From Elizabethkingia meningoseptica_A (lineage in GTDB: Bacteria; Bacteroidota; Bacteroidia; Flavobacteriales; Weeksellaceae), in NCBI RefSeq assembly GCF_045762675.1, contig NZ_JBJDLK010000004.1, positions 523,438 to 587,437 of the forward strand: a stretch of DNA of 64,000 bases. The letters are read 5' to 3'. The position numbers and the translations under genes are program-made. Shown here piece after piece: positions 9,672-18,476 of this stretch. Under the pieces are notes generated by a model. That model saw only the letters and a program-made list of their open reading frames with translations. It did not search any database and was not told the DNA's origin. Numbering within the stretch: the first letter of the stretch is position 1; the number at the start of each line of letters is the position of its first letter.

Positions 9672-10210
9672 TATTCCGGTTGGTTATAAGATTTTTTTTG
9701 ACGATCGGAAATATCAATACGGTTGTCCATATCTTCTACCAGCTTGTCTTTTCCGTAAACGAAAGAACCTCTGTTAGTTTCTACATCCACCAATCTGTCT
9801 GTTAAATAAATAGCTGATTTAGGGCAGGCATCCTCACAAAGGCCGCAGAAGATGCATCTCAACATATTGATTTCATACACCTCAGCGTATTTCTCTTCAC
9901 GGTATAAATGCTTATCCTCTTTTTTTCTTTCTGCAGCTGTCATCGTGATTGCTTCCGCAGGGCAAGCTACTGCACAAAGACCGCAGGCCGTGCATCTTTC
10001 TCTTCCTTCGTCATCTCTCTTCAGGACGTGCTGACCGCGCCATACCTTTGCGAAAATTCTCTTTTCTTCAGGGTAGCTGAAGGTATTGTTCTTCTGAAAA
10101 GCATGTTTCAGTGTGATCCCCATACCTTTGAAAATAGCAGGCAGATAAGTTTTTTCGGCTAAAGTCATCTCTTTTTTAGAGACTACCTTTGATCTGTTTG
10201 TTAGTTTCAT
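9671..10210 (-). CDS. nuoI: NADH-quinone oxidoreductase subunit I (8Fe ferredoxin)
   Basis: 179 aa. It carries the two [4Fe-4S] clusters N6a and N6b that pass electrons from the peripheral arm toward NuoB. Both ligand sets are intact: Cys73, 76, 79 and 83 (CTACGLCAVACP) and Cys119, 122, 125 and 129 (CIFCGLCEDACP). It is separated from nuoH by a 154-bp spacer, unusually long for this operon, that contains a repeat. Confidence 0.97.
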   Translation of the reverse strand: MKLTNRSKVVSKKEMTLAEKTYLPAIFKGMGITLKHAFQKNNTFSYPEEKRIFAKVWRGQHVLKRDDEGRERCTACGLCAVACPAEAITMTAAERKKEDKHLYREEKYAEVYEINMLRCIFCGLCEDACPKSAIYLTDRLVDVETNRGSFVYGKDKLVEDMDNRIDISDRQKKSYNQPE

Positions 10211-10324
10211 TTTATTTTAGCTATTAAGATGGCAGACATTAATTATTAGAATAAAGTTTCGGGACATTTGAGAGGATATCTCAGATCCTGATTCCGTATC
10301 TTCTAAATAATTTCCTTCATCACT

Positions 10325-10355
10325 AATTCAAAATTTATAATTCAAAATCCATAAT
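10325..10355. repeat. word-repeat spacer between nuoH and nuoI
   Basis: The word AATTCAAAAT occurs twice (from 10325 and from 10340), interleaved with ATAATT words, in a 154-bp spacer (10211-10364) that has no ORF. Similar but differently worded spacers occur at 12404, 15199, 16514, 24994 and 35767 in this window. No terminator-like GC stem is seen, so the spacer should not stop transcription. Confidence 0.6.
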
Positions 10356-10364
10356 TGTCCGTTG

Positions 10365-11396
10365 TTACACAAACAATAATATTGCACCGGTTACCAAAAG
10401 GTTAATTAACGCTAATGGAATGAAAGATTTCCATCCAAGGTGCATTAACTGGTCATAACGGAATCTTGGTAAAGTCCATCTGATCCACATAAAGATGAAT
10501 ACAAATGTAAATGCCTTCAGCAAGAAAACGATAATACTGATAATACCCGCTGCATTTTCTCCCCAGTTTTCACCAACCCATTGAATTCCCGGATAGTTGT
10601 AACCTCCGAAGAAAAGGGTAGCGATAAGTGCAGAAGAAATAAACATATTTACATATTCAGCAAATAAGAATAAACCGAACTTCATAGAAGAATACTCCGT
10701 ATGGAATCCGTTGATCAATTCTGATTCACATTCCGCTAAGTCAAATGGTGCACGGTTACATTCTGCCAAAGCACACACAAAGAAGATGAGGAATGCTACC
10801 GGCTGTAAAACAACATTCCACTTCATTCCGCCCCATCCGGCCTGATTTTCGGTAATGACACGAAGATCTAAAGAACCGTTCATGATAACGATAGAAAGAA
10901 GGGAAAGTCCCATTGCCAATTCATAAGAGATCATCTGAGAGGAAGCTCTTACGGCAGAGATTAATGAGAATTTATTGTTGGAAGCCCAGCCTCCGATCAT
11001 AATTGCATAAACACTGGTTGAAGCCATACCGATAAGAAAAAGAACTCCTACATCGATGTTTGCAACCTGTACAGGTAAAGATTCTCCACCAATGTTAAGT
11101 GTTTTTCCCCAGGGAATAACAGCGCCTGTAAGCAGGGAAATAAACATCAGAATCCCCGGAGCAAGAATAAATAAAAACTTCTCCGCATTTTTTGGGATAA
11201 ACTCTTCCTTGAAGAAAAGTTTACCACCATCGGCTAATGGCTGCAAAAGACCAAAAGGTCCTGCACGGTTAGGCCCGATTCTGTCCTGCATAATTGCAGC
11301 AACTTTCCGTTCTGCCCAGGTAGAATAAGCAGCAACCGCGATGCATAATACAAACAGAACAACGATAAGTATTGTTGTAAAAAGAATATTTGTCAT
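10365..11396 (-). CDS. nuoH: NADH-quinone oxidoreductase subunit H
   Basis: 343 aa, the membrane subunit that helps form the quinone chamber of complex I. Eight or so hydrophobic helices are visible. Family motifs include AERKVAAIMQDRIGPNRAGP near the N-terminus and CNRAPFDLAECESELINGFH in the middle, which is the acidic loop of the family. nuoG ends 3 bp upstream of its start. Confidence 0.97.
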   Translation of the reverse strand: MTNILFTTILIVVLFVLCIAVAAYSTWAERKVAAIMQDRIGPNRAGPFGLLQPLADGGKLFFKEEFIPKNAEKFLFILAPGILMFISLLTGAVIPWGKTLNIGGESLPVQVANIDVGVLFLIGMASTSVYAIMIGGWASNNKFSLISAVRASSQMISYELAMGLSLLSIVIMNGSLDLRVITENQAGWGGMKWNVVLQPVAFLIFFVCALAECNRAPFDLAECESELINGFHTEYSSMKFGLFLFAEYVNMFISSALIATLFFGGYNYPGIQWVGENWGENAAGIISIIVFLLKAFTFVFIFMWIRWTLPRFRYDQLMHLGWKSFIPLALINLLVTGAILLFV

Positions 11397-11399
11397 GGT

Positions 11400-12398
11400 T
11401 TATTTTTCGTGTTTGCTATCTATTTCTATTACTGTTTCGGAATCAATACTCTTATAAGAGTTTTGTAATGTTCCGTATTTGTTTGTTGAAATTACTGAAT
11501 GACGGTCGATATGTCTAGGTCCTTCAATATTCCAGTCTTTGGTATCTTTTCTTTCGAAGCGACATTCGTTACAGATAAATTCCTCTACTTCACCATAAAT
11601 ATCTTTTCTGGCTGTAACACGAAGAATTTCATCACCTTTCATCCAAAGAACAGCTTTTCCGCTGCACTTCTCACACTTACATGTTGCATTTACCGGCTTG
11701 GTATACCATACACGGCTTGCGAAACGGAAGGTTCTGTCTGTTAAAGCGCCTACAGGACATACATCGATAACATTACCAATAAAGTCATTATCCAGTGCTT
11801 TGTTCAGGTAGGTAGAAATTTCAGCATGATCTCCTCTGAACAGGATTCCATGTTCTCTTTCCGGCGTCAGCTGATCAGCCAGAAGTACACAACGTGCACA
11901 GAGAATACAACGGTTCATATTCAGTTTAATATAAGGGCCGATATCATCGGCATCGAAAGTTCTTCTTTCAAACTCGGTACGGGTTTGCTGAAGACCGTTT
12001 TCATAACTTAAATCCTGTAAATGACATTCTCCTGCCTGATCACAGATAGGGCAGTCTAACGGGTGATTTACCAATAAAAATTCAGTTACTGCATGTCTAG
12101 CTTCCTGGGTTTTCGGAGAGTCAAGATTCTTAACTTCCATACCATCCATTACGGTTGTACGACAGCTTGCCACTAACTTAGGCATAGGTCTTGGGTCTGC
12201 TTCAGAACCTTTGGATACCTCAACAAGGCAAGTTCTGCAACGACCACCGCTTTTCTCCAATTTGCTGTAATAGCACATTGCCGGCGGCACAGATTTTCCT
12301 CCAATTTGTCTGGCTGCTTCTAAAATAGTAGTGCCCGGCGCAACTTCAGTCGTCTGTCCGTCAATGGTTATTTTGAATTTTTTAATTTCTTCGCTCAT
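11400..12398 (-). CDS. nuoG: NADH-quinone oxidoreductase subunit G, short form
   Basis: 332 aa, far shorter than the roughly 900-residue E. coli NuoG. Cluster ligands are present for the [2Fe-2S] centre (Cys42, 54, 57, 79), the His-ligated [4Fe-4S] centre (His112, Cys116, 119, 125) and the next [4Fe-4S] centre (Cys164, 167, 170, 214). A further Cys set (240, 242, 245, 276, 279) marks what remains of the molybdopterin-oxidoreductase-like region; the large C-terminal domain is absent. Short NuoG proteins are, to my knowledge, usual in flavobacteria, so this is probably not a truncation. The stop codon is followed after 3 bp by nuoH. Confidence 0.93.
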   Translation of the reverse strand: MSEEIKKFKITIDGQTTEVAPGTTILEAARQIGGKSVPPAMCYYSKLEKSGGRCRTCLVEVSKGSEADPRPMPKLVASCRTTVMDGMEVKNLDSPKTQEARHAVTEFLLVNHPLDCPICDQAGECHLQDLSYENGLQQTRTEFERRTFDADDIGPYIKLNMNRCILCARCVLLADQLTPEREHGILFRGDHAEISTYLNKALDNDFIGNVIDVCPVGALTDRTFRFASRVWYTKPVNATCKCEKCSGKAVLWMKGDEILRVTARKDIYGEVEEFICNECRFERKDTKDWNIEGPRHIDRHSVISTNKYGTLQNSYKSIDSETVIEIDSKHEK

Positions 12399-12403
12399 AT
12401 TAT

Positions 12404-12439
12404 ATGCTTTAAGCTTTATGCATGAAGCAATAGGCTTTG
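12404..12439. repeat. near-palindromic word-repeat spacer upstream of nuoG
   Basis: The 41-bp gap between nuoG and the outer-membrane protein gene is built from GCTTTA, GCTTTATGC, ATGAAGC and GGCTTT words. The centre (12413-12429) is nearly self-complementary. It resembles in style the other intra-operon spacers of this window. Confidence 0.5.
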
Positions 12440-13288
12440 TTATTTATTTTTCTTTGTATTAAATGTATAACCGATTCCGGCAAGGACCTGCCCGAAAACA
12501 AAATCCTGCTGTGCCTTGTCCGGCTTATTATTTAATGTTGTTTTAATATCCCACATATTGATATAACCGGCTTTTCCTTCAAGGCGAAGCATCCAGTGCT
12601 TGGCAAAAACAAGGTTGATACTGGCTCTGGCATCTGTACCTATCCCGGCTACGTGAAAACGGTCGCTTCTTTCATTACCAAAAAGTTTCACATTACTTTT
12701 CGGCATCATAAAACCGGCTCCAACTCCATAAGACCAAACAATATCCCAGTTTTTGCTGGTACTGATCTTCTGGTATTTTTCAATACCCAGGTTTTCATAG
12801 TTAAGTCCGTCAGTATGTTCAAAAGTCAGGAATTGTTCGTCCTGTAAATTTACCTGTCCGTTGTTCACCATCCCTGCATATTTAGGGTCGGAGATATGTC
12901 CGGAGAAATTTACTGTCTGGTTCTGATCCATCACATATTTCATGTGGTCAATCCCTAAGACTATTGCTAAATTATCTTTAATAAAATAACCAGCTCTGAA
13001 GTTATACTGTACCACAGTAAACCATCCCGGGTTAAAATAAACTATTCCAAATTTTGTAGGTCTGTCATGCGCTACAACATTATTCAGTTGGAAGTTATAT
13101 CCGTTTCCTGAAAAATGAATGTCGGAATTACTAAATGCAGCTCTGTTCCATCCGAAGAAAACAAACATTTGTCCTTTCTTCGTTAGTGGAGTAGGCTTTT
13201 CTACAATATTAGTATTGCTGTCAAGACTTTGAGAAAAAGCTAAACTTGTTCCTAAAAATAGACTCGCAATTGCAAAAAACTTCTTCAT
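12440..13288 (-). CDS. outer-membrane beta-barrel-like protein inside nuo operon
   Basis: 282 aa. A cleavable signal peptide is visible (about residues 1-19, ending AFSQ). The mature part alternates polar and aromatic residues (FVFFGWNRAAF, WFTVVQYNFRAGYF) and ends VLAGIGYTF followed by a short basic tail, typical of a small Bacteroidota beta-barrel. No complex I subunit has this form. It lies on the same strand between nuoF (19 bp upstream) and nuoG (41 bp downstream), so it must be co-transcribed with complex I genes. Function is unknown; an outer-membrane role is inferred from the sequence pattern only. Confidence 0.85.
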   Translation of the reverse strand: MKKFFAIASLFLGTSLAFSQSLDSNTNIVEKPTPLTKKGQMFVFFGWNRAAFSNSDIHFSGNGYNFQLNNVVAHDRPTKFGIVYFNPGWFTVVQYNFRAGYFIKDNLAIVLGIDHMKYVMDQNQTVNFSGHISDPKYAGMVNNGQVNLQDEQFLTFEHTDGLNYENLGIEKYQKISTSKNWDIVWSYGVGAGFMMPKSNVKLFGNERSDRFHVAGIGTDARASINLVFAKHWMLRLEGKAGYINMWDIKTTLNNKPDKAQQDFVFGQVLAGIGYTFNTKKNK

Positions 13289-13307
13289 TATATCGGTCAG
13301 CTGTTAA

Positions 13308-14666
13308 TTAATTTGTAGCAGCCGGAGCTGGTAACGGATCAGCATAATGTGCCAGTCCGTAATTTTGGGTTAAACAAAGTTCAGGATTCTTCACATGCCA
13401 TTCAAATTCATCTCTGAAATGACGAATAGCTGCTGCAACAGGCCATGCTGCTGCGTCTCCAAGCGGACAAATGGTATTTCCCTCAATCTTACGCTGGATA
13501 TCCCAAAGCAGATCGATGTCTTCCATCGTTCCTTTTCCGCTGTCAATTTTCTTTAATATTCTGTACATCCATCCTGTTCCTTCACGGCAAGGTGTACACT
13601 GTCCGCAACTTTCGTGGTTGTAGAATCTTGCAAGCGTAAGAGTATGTTTTACAACACACTGATCTTCATCCAGTACAATAAAACCACCGGATCCCATCAT
13701 AGTACCAGTCGCAAAACCACCGTCAGCAAGACTCTCATAATTCATATAACGAGGCTCACCATTAATAGTTTTTAATAAAAGGTTTGCAGGAACAATAGGA
13801 ACTGAAGATCCTCCCGGAATACAAGCCTTCAGCTTTTTCCCGTTTGGAATACCACCACAATATTCATCAGAGTAAATAAACTCTTCCACAGTGATGGTCA
13901 TATCGATTTCATAAACGCCTGGTTTGTTGATATTACCACAAGCAGAAATCAGCTTGGTTCCGGTAGAACGGCCTACACCAATTTTGGAGTATTCGGCACC
14001 GGTAATATTAATGATCGGAACAATAGCAGCAATAGATTCCACATTGTTTACCACAGTTGGTCTTTCCCAAAGACCTTTAACAGCCGGGAAAGGTGGTTTC
14101 AAACGAGGATTCCCACGCTTGCCTTCCAATGATTCAAGAAGAGCAGTCTCTTCTCCGCAGATATATGCACCTGCACCTCTTTGTACATAGATTTCTAAAT
14201 CGAAACCGGTTCCTAAAATATTTTTACCTAAGAATCCTGCTTTTTTAGCTTCTTCAATAGCTTCTTCTAAAATGTCAGGAATCCAGGAATATTCTCCTCT
14301 GATATAGATATAAGACGCATTAGACCCTAAACAGAAAGATGAAATAATCATTCCTTCAATTAAAAGGTGTGGAATAAATTCCATTAAATAACGGTCTTTA
14401 AACGTTCCGGGTTCAGACTCATCGGCATTTACAACAAGGTGTCTTGGCACTCCGTCTGGTTTTGCCAGAAAGCTCCACTTCATTCCCGTTGGGAAACCTG
14501 CTCCACCACGTCCTCTGAGTCCGGAAGCTTTAACTTCCTCCAGAATTTCGTCCGGTGTCATTTTCAAGGCTTTTTCCACTGCTTCGTAACCACCTTGTTT
14601 TCTGTAGGTGTCGAAGTAACGGATACCTTCTATATGAGCGTCTTTAAGTAAAAGTTTTTTACTCAT
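13308..14666 (-). CDS. nuoF: NADH-quinone oxidoreductase subunit F
   Basis: 452 aa, the NADH- and FMN-binding subunit of complex I. The nucleotide-binding glycine motif GRGGAGFPTG is at residues 52-61 and the FMN/NADH region GAGAYICGEETALLESLEG at 164-182. The [4Fe-4S] N3 ligands are Cys354, 357, 360 (SCGQCTPCREGTGW) and Cys400. It follows nuoE by 10 bp. Confidence 0.97.
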   Translation of the reverse strand: MSKKLLLKDAHIEGIRYFDTYRKQGGYEAVEKALKMTPDEILEEVKASGLRGRGGAGFPTGMKWSFLAKPDGVPRHLVVNADESEPGTFKDRYLMEFIPHLLIEGMIISSFCLGSNASYIYIRGEYSWIPDILEEAIEEAKKAGFLGKNILGTGFDLEIYVQRGAGAYICGEETALLESLEGKRGNPRLKPPFPAVKGLWERPTVVNNVESIAAIVPIINITGAEYSKIGVGRSTGTKLISACGNINKPGVYEIDMTITVEEFIYSDEYCGGIPNGKKLKACIPGGSSVPIVPANLLLKTINGEPRYMNYESLADGGFATGTMMGSGGFIVLDEDQCVVKHTLTLARFYNHESCGQCTPCREGTGWMYRILKKIDSGKGTMEDIDLLWDIQRKIEGNTICPLGDAAAWPVAAAIRHFRDEFEWHVKNPELCLTQNYGLAHYADPLPAPAATN

Positions 14667-14676
14667 TTTATTATAT

Positions 14677-15186
14677 TTAGTCTAAAGCAACAGCTCCCTG
14701 ACGGCAAAGTTCAAGGATCTCGTCTACTTTCTCTTTTGTTAAATTCTCGTGATAAAATTTCCCTAACTGCATCATTGGTGCATAACCGCAAGCCCCGAGA
14801 CACTCTGCAGGCTTTAAGGTAAATAAACCATCTTCAGTTGTTTCTCCGTCTTTAATGTTTAATTTCTGGCGGATGTAATCTAATATATCATCACTTCCTT
14901 TCAACATACAAGGACCGGTTCTGCAAACTTCCAGTACATACTTGCCCACAGGTTTCATGTTGAACATGGTATAGAATGTTGCAACTTCGTAAACCTCAAT
15001 AGGTCTTATATCAAGCAGGCTTGCAACATAATCCATTACAGGAACGTCAAGCCAGCCACTAAACTCTTTTTGTGCGATGTGAAGCACAGGAATAAGAGCG
15101 GATTTTTGTCTGCCCTCAGGATATCTTGCGATAATTTTGTTTACCTGTTCTAAAACTTCAGGTTTAAAAGCAATTGTTTCGCTCAT
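14677..15186 (-). CDS. nuoE: NADH-quinone oxidoreductase subunit E
   Basis: 169 aa with a thioredoxin-like [2Fe-2S] fold. The N1a cluster ligands are Cys88 and Cys93 (CRTGPC) and Cys129 and Cys133 (CLGAC). It partners NuoF in the NADH dehydrogenase module. The 100-bp gap to nuoD holds a conspicuous repeat with several TGTAC words. Confidence 0.97.
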   Translation of the reverse strand: MSETIAFKPEVLEQVNKIIARYPEGRQKSALIPVLHIAQKEFSGWLDVPVMDYVASLLDIRPIEVYEVATFYTMFNMKPVGKYVLEVCRTGPCMLKGSDDILDYIRQKLNIKDGETTEDGLFTLKPAECLGACGYAPMMQLGKFYHENLTKEKVDEILELCRQGAVALD

Positions 15187-15198
15187 CTTTTTTATTTG

Positions 15199-15285
15199 TA
15201 AAATGTACAGTGTACGATGTACAGTGTACTTTATCGATTATAAAAACTATATTTCTTTATACATTTTACTTTGTACCGTGTACAA
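15199..15285. repeat. TGTACxGTGTAC repeat spacer between nuoD and nuoE
   Basis: TGTACAGTGTAC occurs at 15204-15215 and 15218-15229, and a variant TGTACCGTGTAC at 15272-15283. Each copy is partly self-complementary, and the outer parts (AAAATGTAC and TACATTTTAC words) can pair across the spacer. The element fills the only gap between two genes of the operon. No ORF is present. Confidence 0.7.
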
Positions 15286-15286
15286 T

Positions 15287-16510
15287 TTATGCATCCAGCT
15301 CTCCTGCAATAACATTAAGACTACTCAACGTTACAACAGCATCAGAAATTAAAGAGCCACGAATCATTTCCGGATATGCCTGATAATAAATGAAACATGG
15401 TCTTCTAAAGTGTAATCTGTAAGGCGTACGGCCTCCGTCGCTAATCATATAGAACCCAAGTTCTCCGTTTCCTCCTTCTACACTGTGGTATACTTCTCCT
15501 ACAGGAATATCCTGTTCTCCCATTACAATCTTAAAGTGGTAAATCAGGGCTTCCATTTTTGTGTAAACGTCCGCTTTCTCCGGAAGATAGAAATCAGGAA
15601 CATCTGCATGGTAAGATCCCTGAGGAAGGTTTTCGTAAGCATTTTTAATAAGCTTGTAACTTTCCATAATCTCAACCTGACGAACCATGAATCTGTCGTA
15701 GGTATCTCCGGCAGTACCAATTGGTACGATGAAGTCGAAGTCATCATACGAAGAATAAGGTTGTGCAACTCTTACGTCGTAGTCAACGCCGGCAGCACGT
15801 AGGTTTGGTCCCGTAAAGCTGTAGCTTAATGCTCTTTCTGCACTAATAGCTCCGGTACCAATAGTACGATCCATAAAGATCCTGTTTCGTTCCATCAGAC
15901 TTTGGTACTCACCGAACACTTTTGGAAAGGTCTTTATGAAATCTTTTAGCAGTTCATGGAATTTTGGACTGAAGTCTCTTTCGAAACCACCAATTCTTCC
16001 CATGTTTGTTGTCATTCTTGCACCGCAGATCTGCTCATAAATATCATAAATTTGTTCACGAACCTGGAACAAATAGGTAAATCCTGTTAAAGCTCCTGTA
16101 TCTACACCAATAACTCCATTACATACCATGTGGTCAGCAATTCTGGAGAGTTCCATCATGATAATACGCATATAATCTACACGCTTGGGAACTTCACAAC
16201 CGATGAGTTTTTCAACCGTCATGTGCCATCCGAAGTTGTTGATCGGGGCAGAACAGTAGTTTAATCTGTCGGTTAACGTTGTAATCTGGCCATAAGGTCT
16301 TCTTTCAGCAATTTTTTCAAAAGCTCTGTGGATATATCCAACCGTTTGCTCAGAATGAAGAATTCTCTCTCCATCCATTGTTAACACATTCTGGAAAATA
16401 CCATGTGTTGCAGGGTGGGTTGGTCCAAGGTTTAGCGTATAAAGCTGCTGGTCGATTTGTTCTTTCGACTCGTATTGGCTAAGTATATTTGATAAATTGT
16501 TATCCTTCAT
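15287..16510 (-). CDS. nuoD: NADH-quinone oxidoreductase subunit D
   Basis: 407 aa, the 49-kDa-type subunit that forms the quinone site with NuoB. Family motifs are LGPTHPATHG near residue 29, RIGGFERDF in the middle, and a C-terminal DAVVTLSSLNVIAGELDA close to the family's usual VxxxDxVFGEVDR end. NuoC and NuoD are separate proteins here, not fused as in E. coli. A 73-bp repeat spacer separates it from nuoC. Confidence 0.96.
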   Translation of the reverse strand: MKDNNLSNILSQYESKEQIDQQLYTLNLGPTHPATHGIFQNVLTMDGERILHSEQTVGYIHRAFEKIAERRPYGQITTLTDRLNYCSAPINNFGWHMTVEKLIGCEVPKRVDYMRIIMMELSRIADHMVCNGVIGVDTGALTGFTYLFQVREQIYDIYEQICGARMTTNMGRIGGFERDFSPKFHELLKDFIKTFPKVFGEYQSLMERNRIFMDRTIGTGAISAERALSYSFTGPNLRAAGVDYDVRVAQPYSSYDDFDFIVPIGTAGDTYDRFMVRQVEIMESYKLIKNAYENLPQGSYHADVPDFYLPEKADVYTKMEALIYHFKIVMGEQDIPVGEVYHSVEGGNGELGFYMISDGGRTPYRLHFRRPCFIYYQAYPEMIRGSLISDAVVTLSSLNVIAGELDA

Positions 16511-16513
16511 AAT

Positions 16514-16577
16514 TTAAAAGATTTGAGATTTTAGATTTGAAGTTTGAGGTTTCAAATTTCAAACATCTAATTTCAAA
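16514..16577. repeat. TTTGA/TCAAA word-repeat spacer between nuoC and nuoD
   Basis: GATTTGA occurs twice, then AAGTTTGA, then TTTCAAA three times. GTTTGA around 16542 and TCAAAC around 16558 form a local stem, so the block is largely self-complementary. It has no ORF and no GC-rich terminator. Confidence 0.65.
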
Positions 16578-16583
16578 TTATTT

Positions 16584-17084
16584 TTATCTTCCGAACATTG
16601 AATCGTTCTTATCTGTACGGGTTCCGTCTTCAAGGCGATATTCTTTCAGCATAGGGTGGTACCCCAAATCTTCCATATTAAGAATCGGACGCATATCGGG
16701 ATGACCTTTAAAGTCTATTCCGTAGAAATCGAAAGTTTCTCTTTCCATCCAGTTGGCTCCGGAAAAAAGATCGCTGATGGTTTCTATAGCAGCACTTTCT
16801 CTTGGCATGAAAGTTTTCAGTCTTAATCTGAAGTTATTTACCAGACTGTGTAAATGGTAAACGACTCCTAATTCTTTTTCTTTATCATTCGGGTAGTGAA
16901 CACCACAAATATCTGTAAGAAAAATAAATTCGTATGAAGATTCCTTCAGGTAATGAATAATCTTTTTAAGCTCTTCTTTTTTCAGCTCTATGGTAAGAAG
17001 ACCAAAAGGTTCTGATGAACTGATAACAGCTTCAGGAAACTCTCTTGAAATGGCTTCAAGTACTAATTCATTTGTTAGCTCCAT
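16584..17084 (-). CDS. nuoC: NADH-quinone oxidoreductase subunit C
   Basis: 166 aa, the 30-kDa-type subunit of the peripheral arm. The signature ERETFDFYGIDFKGHPDMRP lies near residues 112-131. nuoB ends 4 bp upstream, and the spacing to nuoD is enlarged by a repeat block. Confidence 0.96.
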   Translation of the reverse strand: MELTNELVLEAISREFPEAVISSSEPFGLLTIELKKEELKKIIHYLKESSYEFIFLTDICGVHYPNDKEKELGVVYHLHSLVNNFRLRLKTFMPRESAAIETISDLFSGANWMERETFDFYGIDFKGHPDMRPILNMEDLGYHPMLKEYRLEDGTRTDKNDSMFGR

Positions 17085-17088
17085 AAGC

Positions 17089-17637
17089 TTATTTAATATT
17101 ATAAGATTCTAATAATTCTTTATACTCAGGCAGATCACGTCTTCTCAGGCTCTCACTTTTAGCAATCGCCTGTACCTGCATAAAGCCTTCTAATATCTGC
17201 TCCGGTCTTGGAGGACATCCCGGCACGTATACATCTACCGGAATTACTTTATCAATTCCCTGAAGAACTGAATAAGTATCGAATATACCCCCACTGGAAG
17301 CACATGCACCAACAGCAACAACCCAACGTGGCTCAGCCATCTGGGTATATACAGTTTTAAGAATCGGTGCCAGTTTTTTAGAAATGGTTCCGCATACTAA
17401 TAATATATCGGCCTGACGAGGAGAGAATACCATACGCTCACCACCAAAACGGGCAAGGTCATAAGTAGGATTCATCATCGCCATAAATTCAATTCCGCAA
17501 CATGATGTAGCGAACGGAAGTGGCCAAAGAGAATTGGCTCTGGCCATACCAATAAGGCTGTCCAATTTCGTTGCAAAAAAACCTTCCCCGGCATGACCGG
17601 CAGGAGGAGTGTCTACTATTTTAACTTCTTTTGACAT
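17089..17637 (-). CDS. nuoB: NADH-quinone oxidoreductase subunit B
   Basis: 182 aa. It holds the terminal [4Fe-4S] cluster N2 that reduces quinone. The ligands are visible as the adjacent pair Cys46-Cys47 (ATSCCGIE), Cys112 (VGACAS) and Cys141 (PGCPPRPE). It is 36 bp downstream of nuoA and 4 bp from nuoC. Confidence 0.97.
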   Translation of the reverse strand: MSKEVKIVDTPPAGHAGEGFFATKLDSLIGMARANSLWPLPFATSCCGIEFMAMMNPTYDLARFGGERMVFSPRQADILLVCGTISKKLAPILKTVYTQMAEPRWVVAVGACASSGGIFDTYSVLQGIDKVIPVDVYVPGCPPRPEQILEGFMQVQAIAKSESLRRRDLPEYKELLESYNIK

Positions 17638-17673
17638 CTCTTTTGTTTTTAATCTTTTCAGTTAAAGATTTAA

Positions 17674-18039
17674 TTATTTATCCCAATCCAATGCGCCTCT
17701 TTTCAATACATAGAAAAATGCAATGAAGAAGATGGCTACGAACGTTACGATGGCTAAAAAGCCTTCCACACCGAATTCTTTGAAATTAACGGCGTAAGGA
17801 TAGAAGAATACTATTTCTATATCAAATAGTACGAAAAGAATTGCAGTAAGAAAATATTTTACAGAAAAAGGCGTTCTTGCATCACCTACAGACGTATAAC
17901 CACTTTCAAAAGCCTGATCTTTTACTTCTCCTTTTACTTTTGGTCCCAATAAACTGGATGCGATAATAGTAACTATCACAAACCCAAGTGCTACAGCCGC
18001 TTGGATTAATATCGGGATATAATTTTCTGGCAAGCTCAT
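17674..18039 (-). CDS. nuoA: NADH-quinone oxidoreductase subunit A
   Basis: 121 aa with three membrane helices. The motif YECG-like region reads FESGYTSVGDARTPF and is followed by FDIEIVFFYPYAV, the ND3/NuoA signature. It is the first gene of the 14-subunit nuo operon. The 118-bp region upstream (18040-18157) should hold the operon promoter; only imperfect TAnnTTTG matches are seen there. Confidence 0.96.
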   Translation of the reverse strand: MSLPENYIPILIQAAVALGFVIVTIIASSLLGPKVKGEVKDQAFESGYTSVGDARTPFSVKYFLTAILFVLFDIEIVFFYPYAVNFKEFGVEGFLAIVTFVAIFFIAFFYVLKRGALDWDK

Positions 18040-18157
18040 AATATCTTAATTACTAACTTGCAATAATACTAAAATTAAAGGGAAAATTGAAATTAGAAAG
18101 GCATTGTTTCTCTCTGAAAGTCAGTGAAAAAGGTAATTTAGAATGATTAAAAATAAA

Positions 18158-18340
18158 TTATTTTTTGTCTTTTAATCTTTTCAAAATAATGAAGGCGATA
18201 TAGGCAATATACAGGAATAAGAAGCTGGCAAAAACGATGTTAATTAAATCATTCGTTTGTGGATCCTGTACTCTGAAAAACTGATTATAAGCAAAGTAAA
18301 GAAGGATAAGAATGGTGTATGCGATTAAATGAGGCTTCAT
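18158..18340 (-). CDS. small two-helix membrane protein
   Basis: 60 aa with two hydrophobic segments (about residues 5-21 and 33-53) and a basic C-terminal tail (ILKRLKDKK). No family is recognised. It lies on the same strand just upstream of nuoA (118 bp) and downstream of the GNAT-like gene. It is short, but its composition is that of a real membrane protein and no other frame competes. Confidence 0.55.
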   Translation of the reverse strand: MKPHLIAYTILILLYFAYNQFFRVQDPQTNDLINIVFASFLFLYIAYIAFIILKRLKDKK

Positions 18341-18476
18341 TGAAATTTAAATTTTGAAAAATGATTTTTTGAACGCTTTAAAAGAAAGTTAAATCACTGA
18401 AAAGTCAAAATTACAGAAAAACAAATTGATGGTGTTAAAAATCTATTTTTCTGTAATTTTCAAAACTTATGAATGT

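Noticed and set aside
11056..11328. Plus-strand frames opposite nuoH, nuoF (13924-14190) and nuoD (15485-15802)
   Set aside because: All are antisense to conserved complex I genes and have no start context or domain.
11400..12398. NuoG as a truncated pseudogene
   Set aside because: All cluster ligands are present, the next gene starts 3 bp later and short NuoG is, to my knowledge, normal for this group.
15137..15383. Overlapping plus-strand frames in the nuoD-nuoE spacer
   Set aside because: They translate the repeat words (for example CTVYDVQCT) and are by-products of the repeat.
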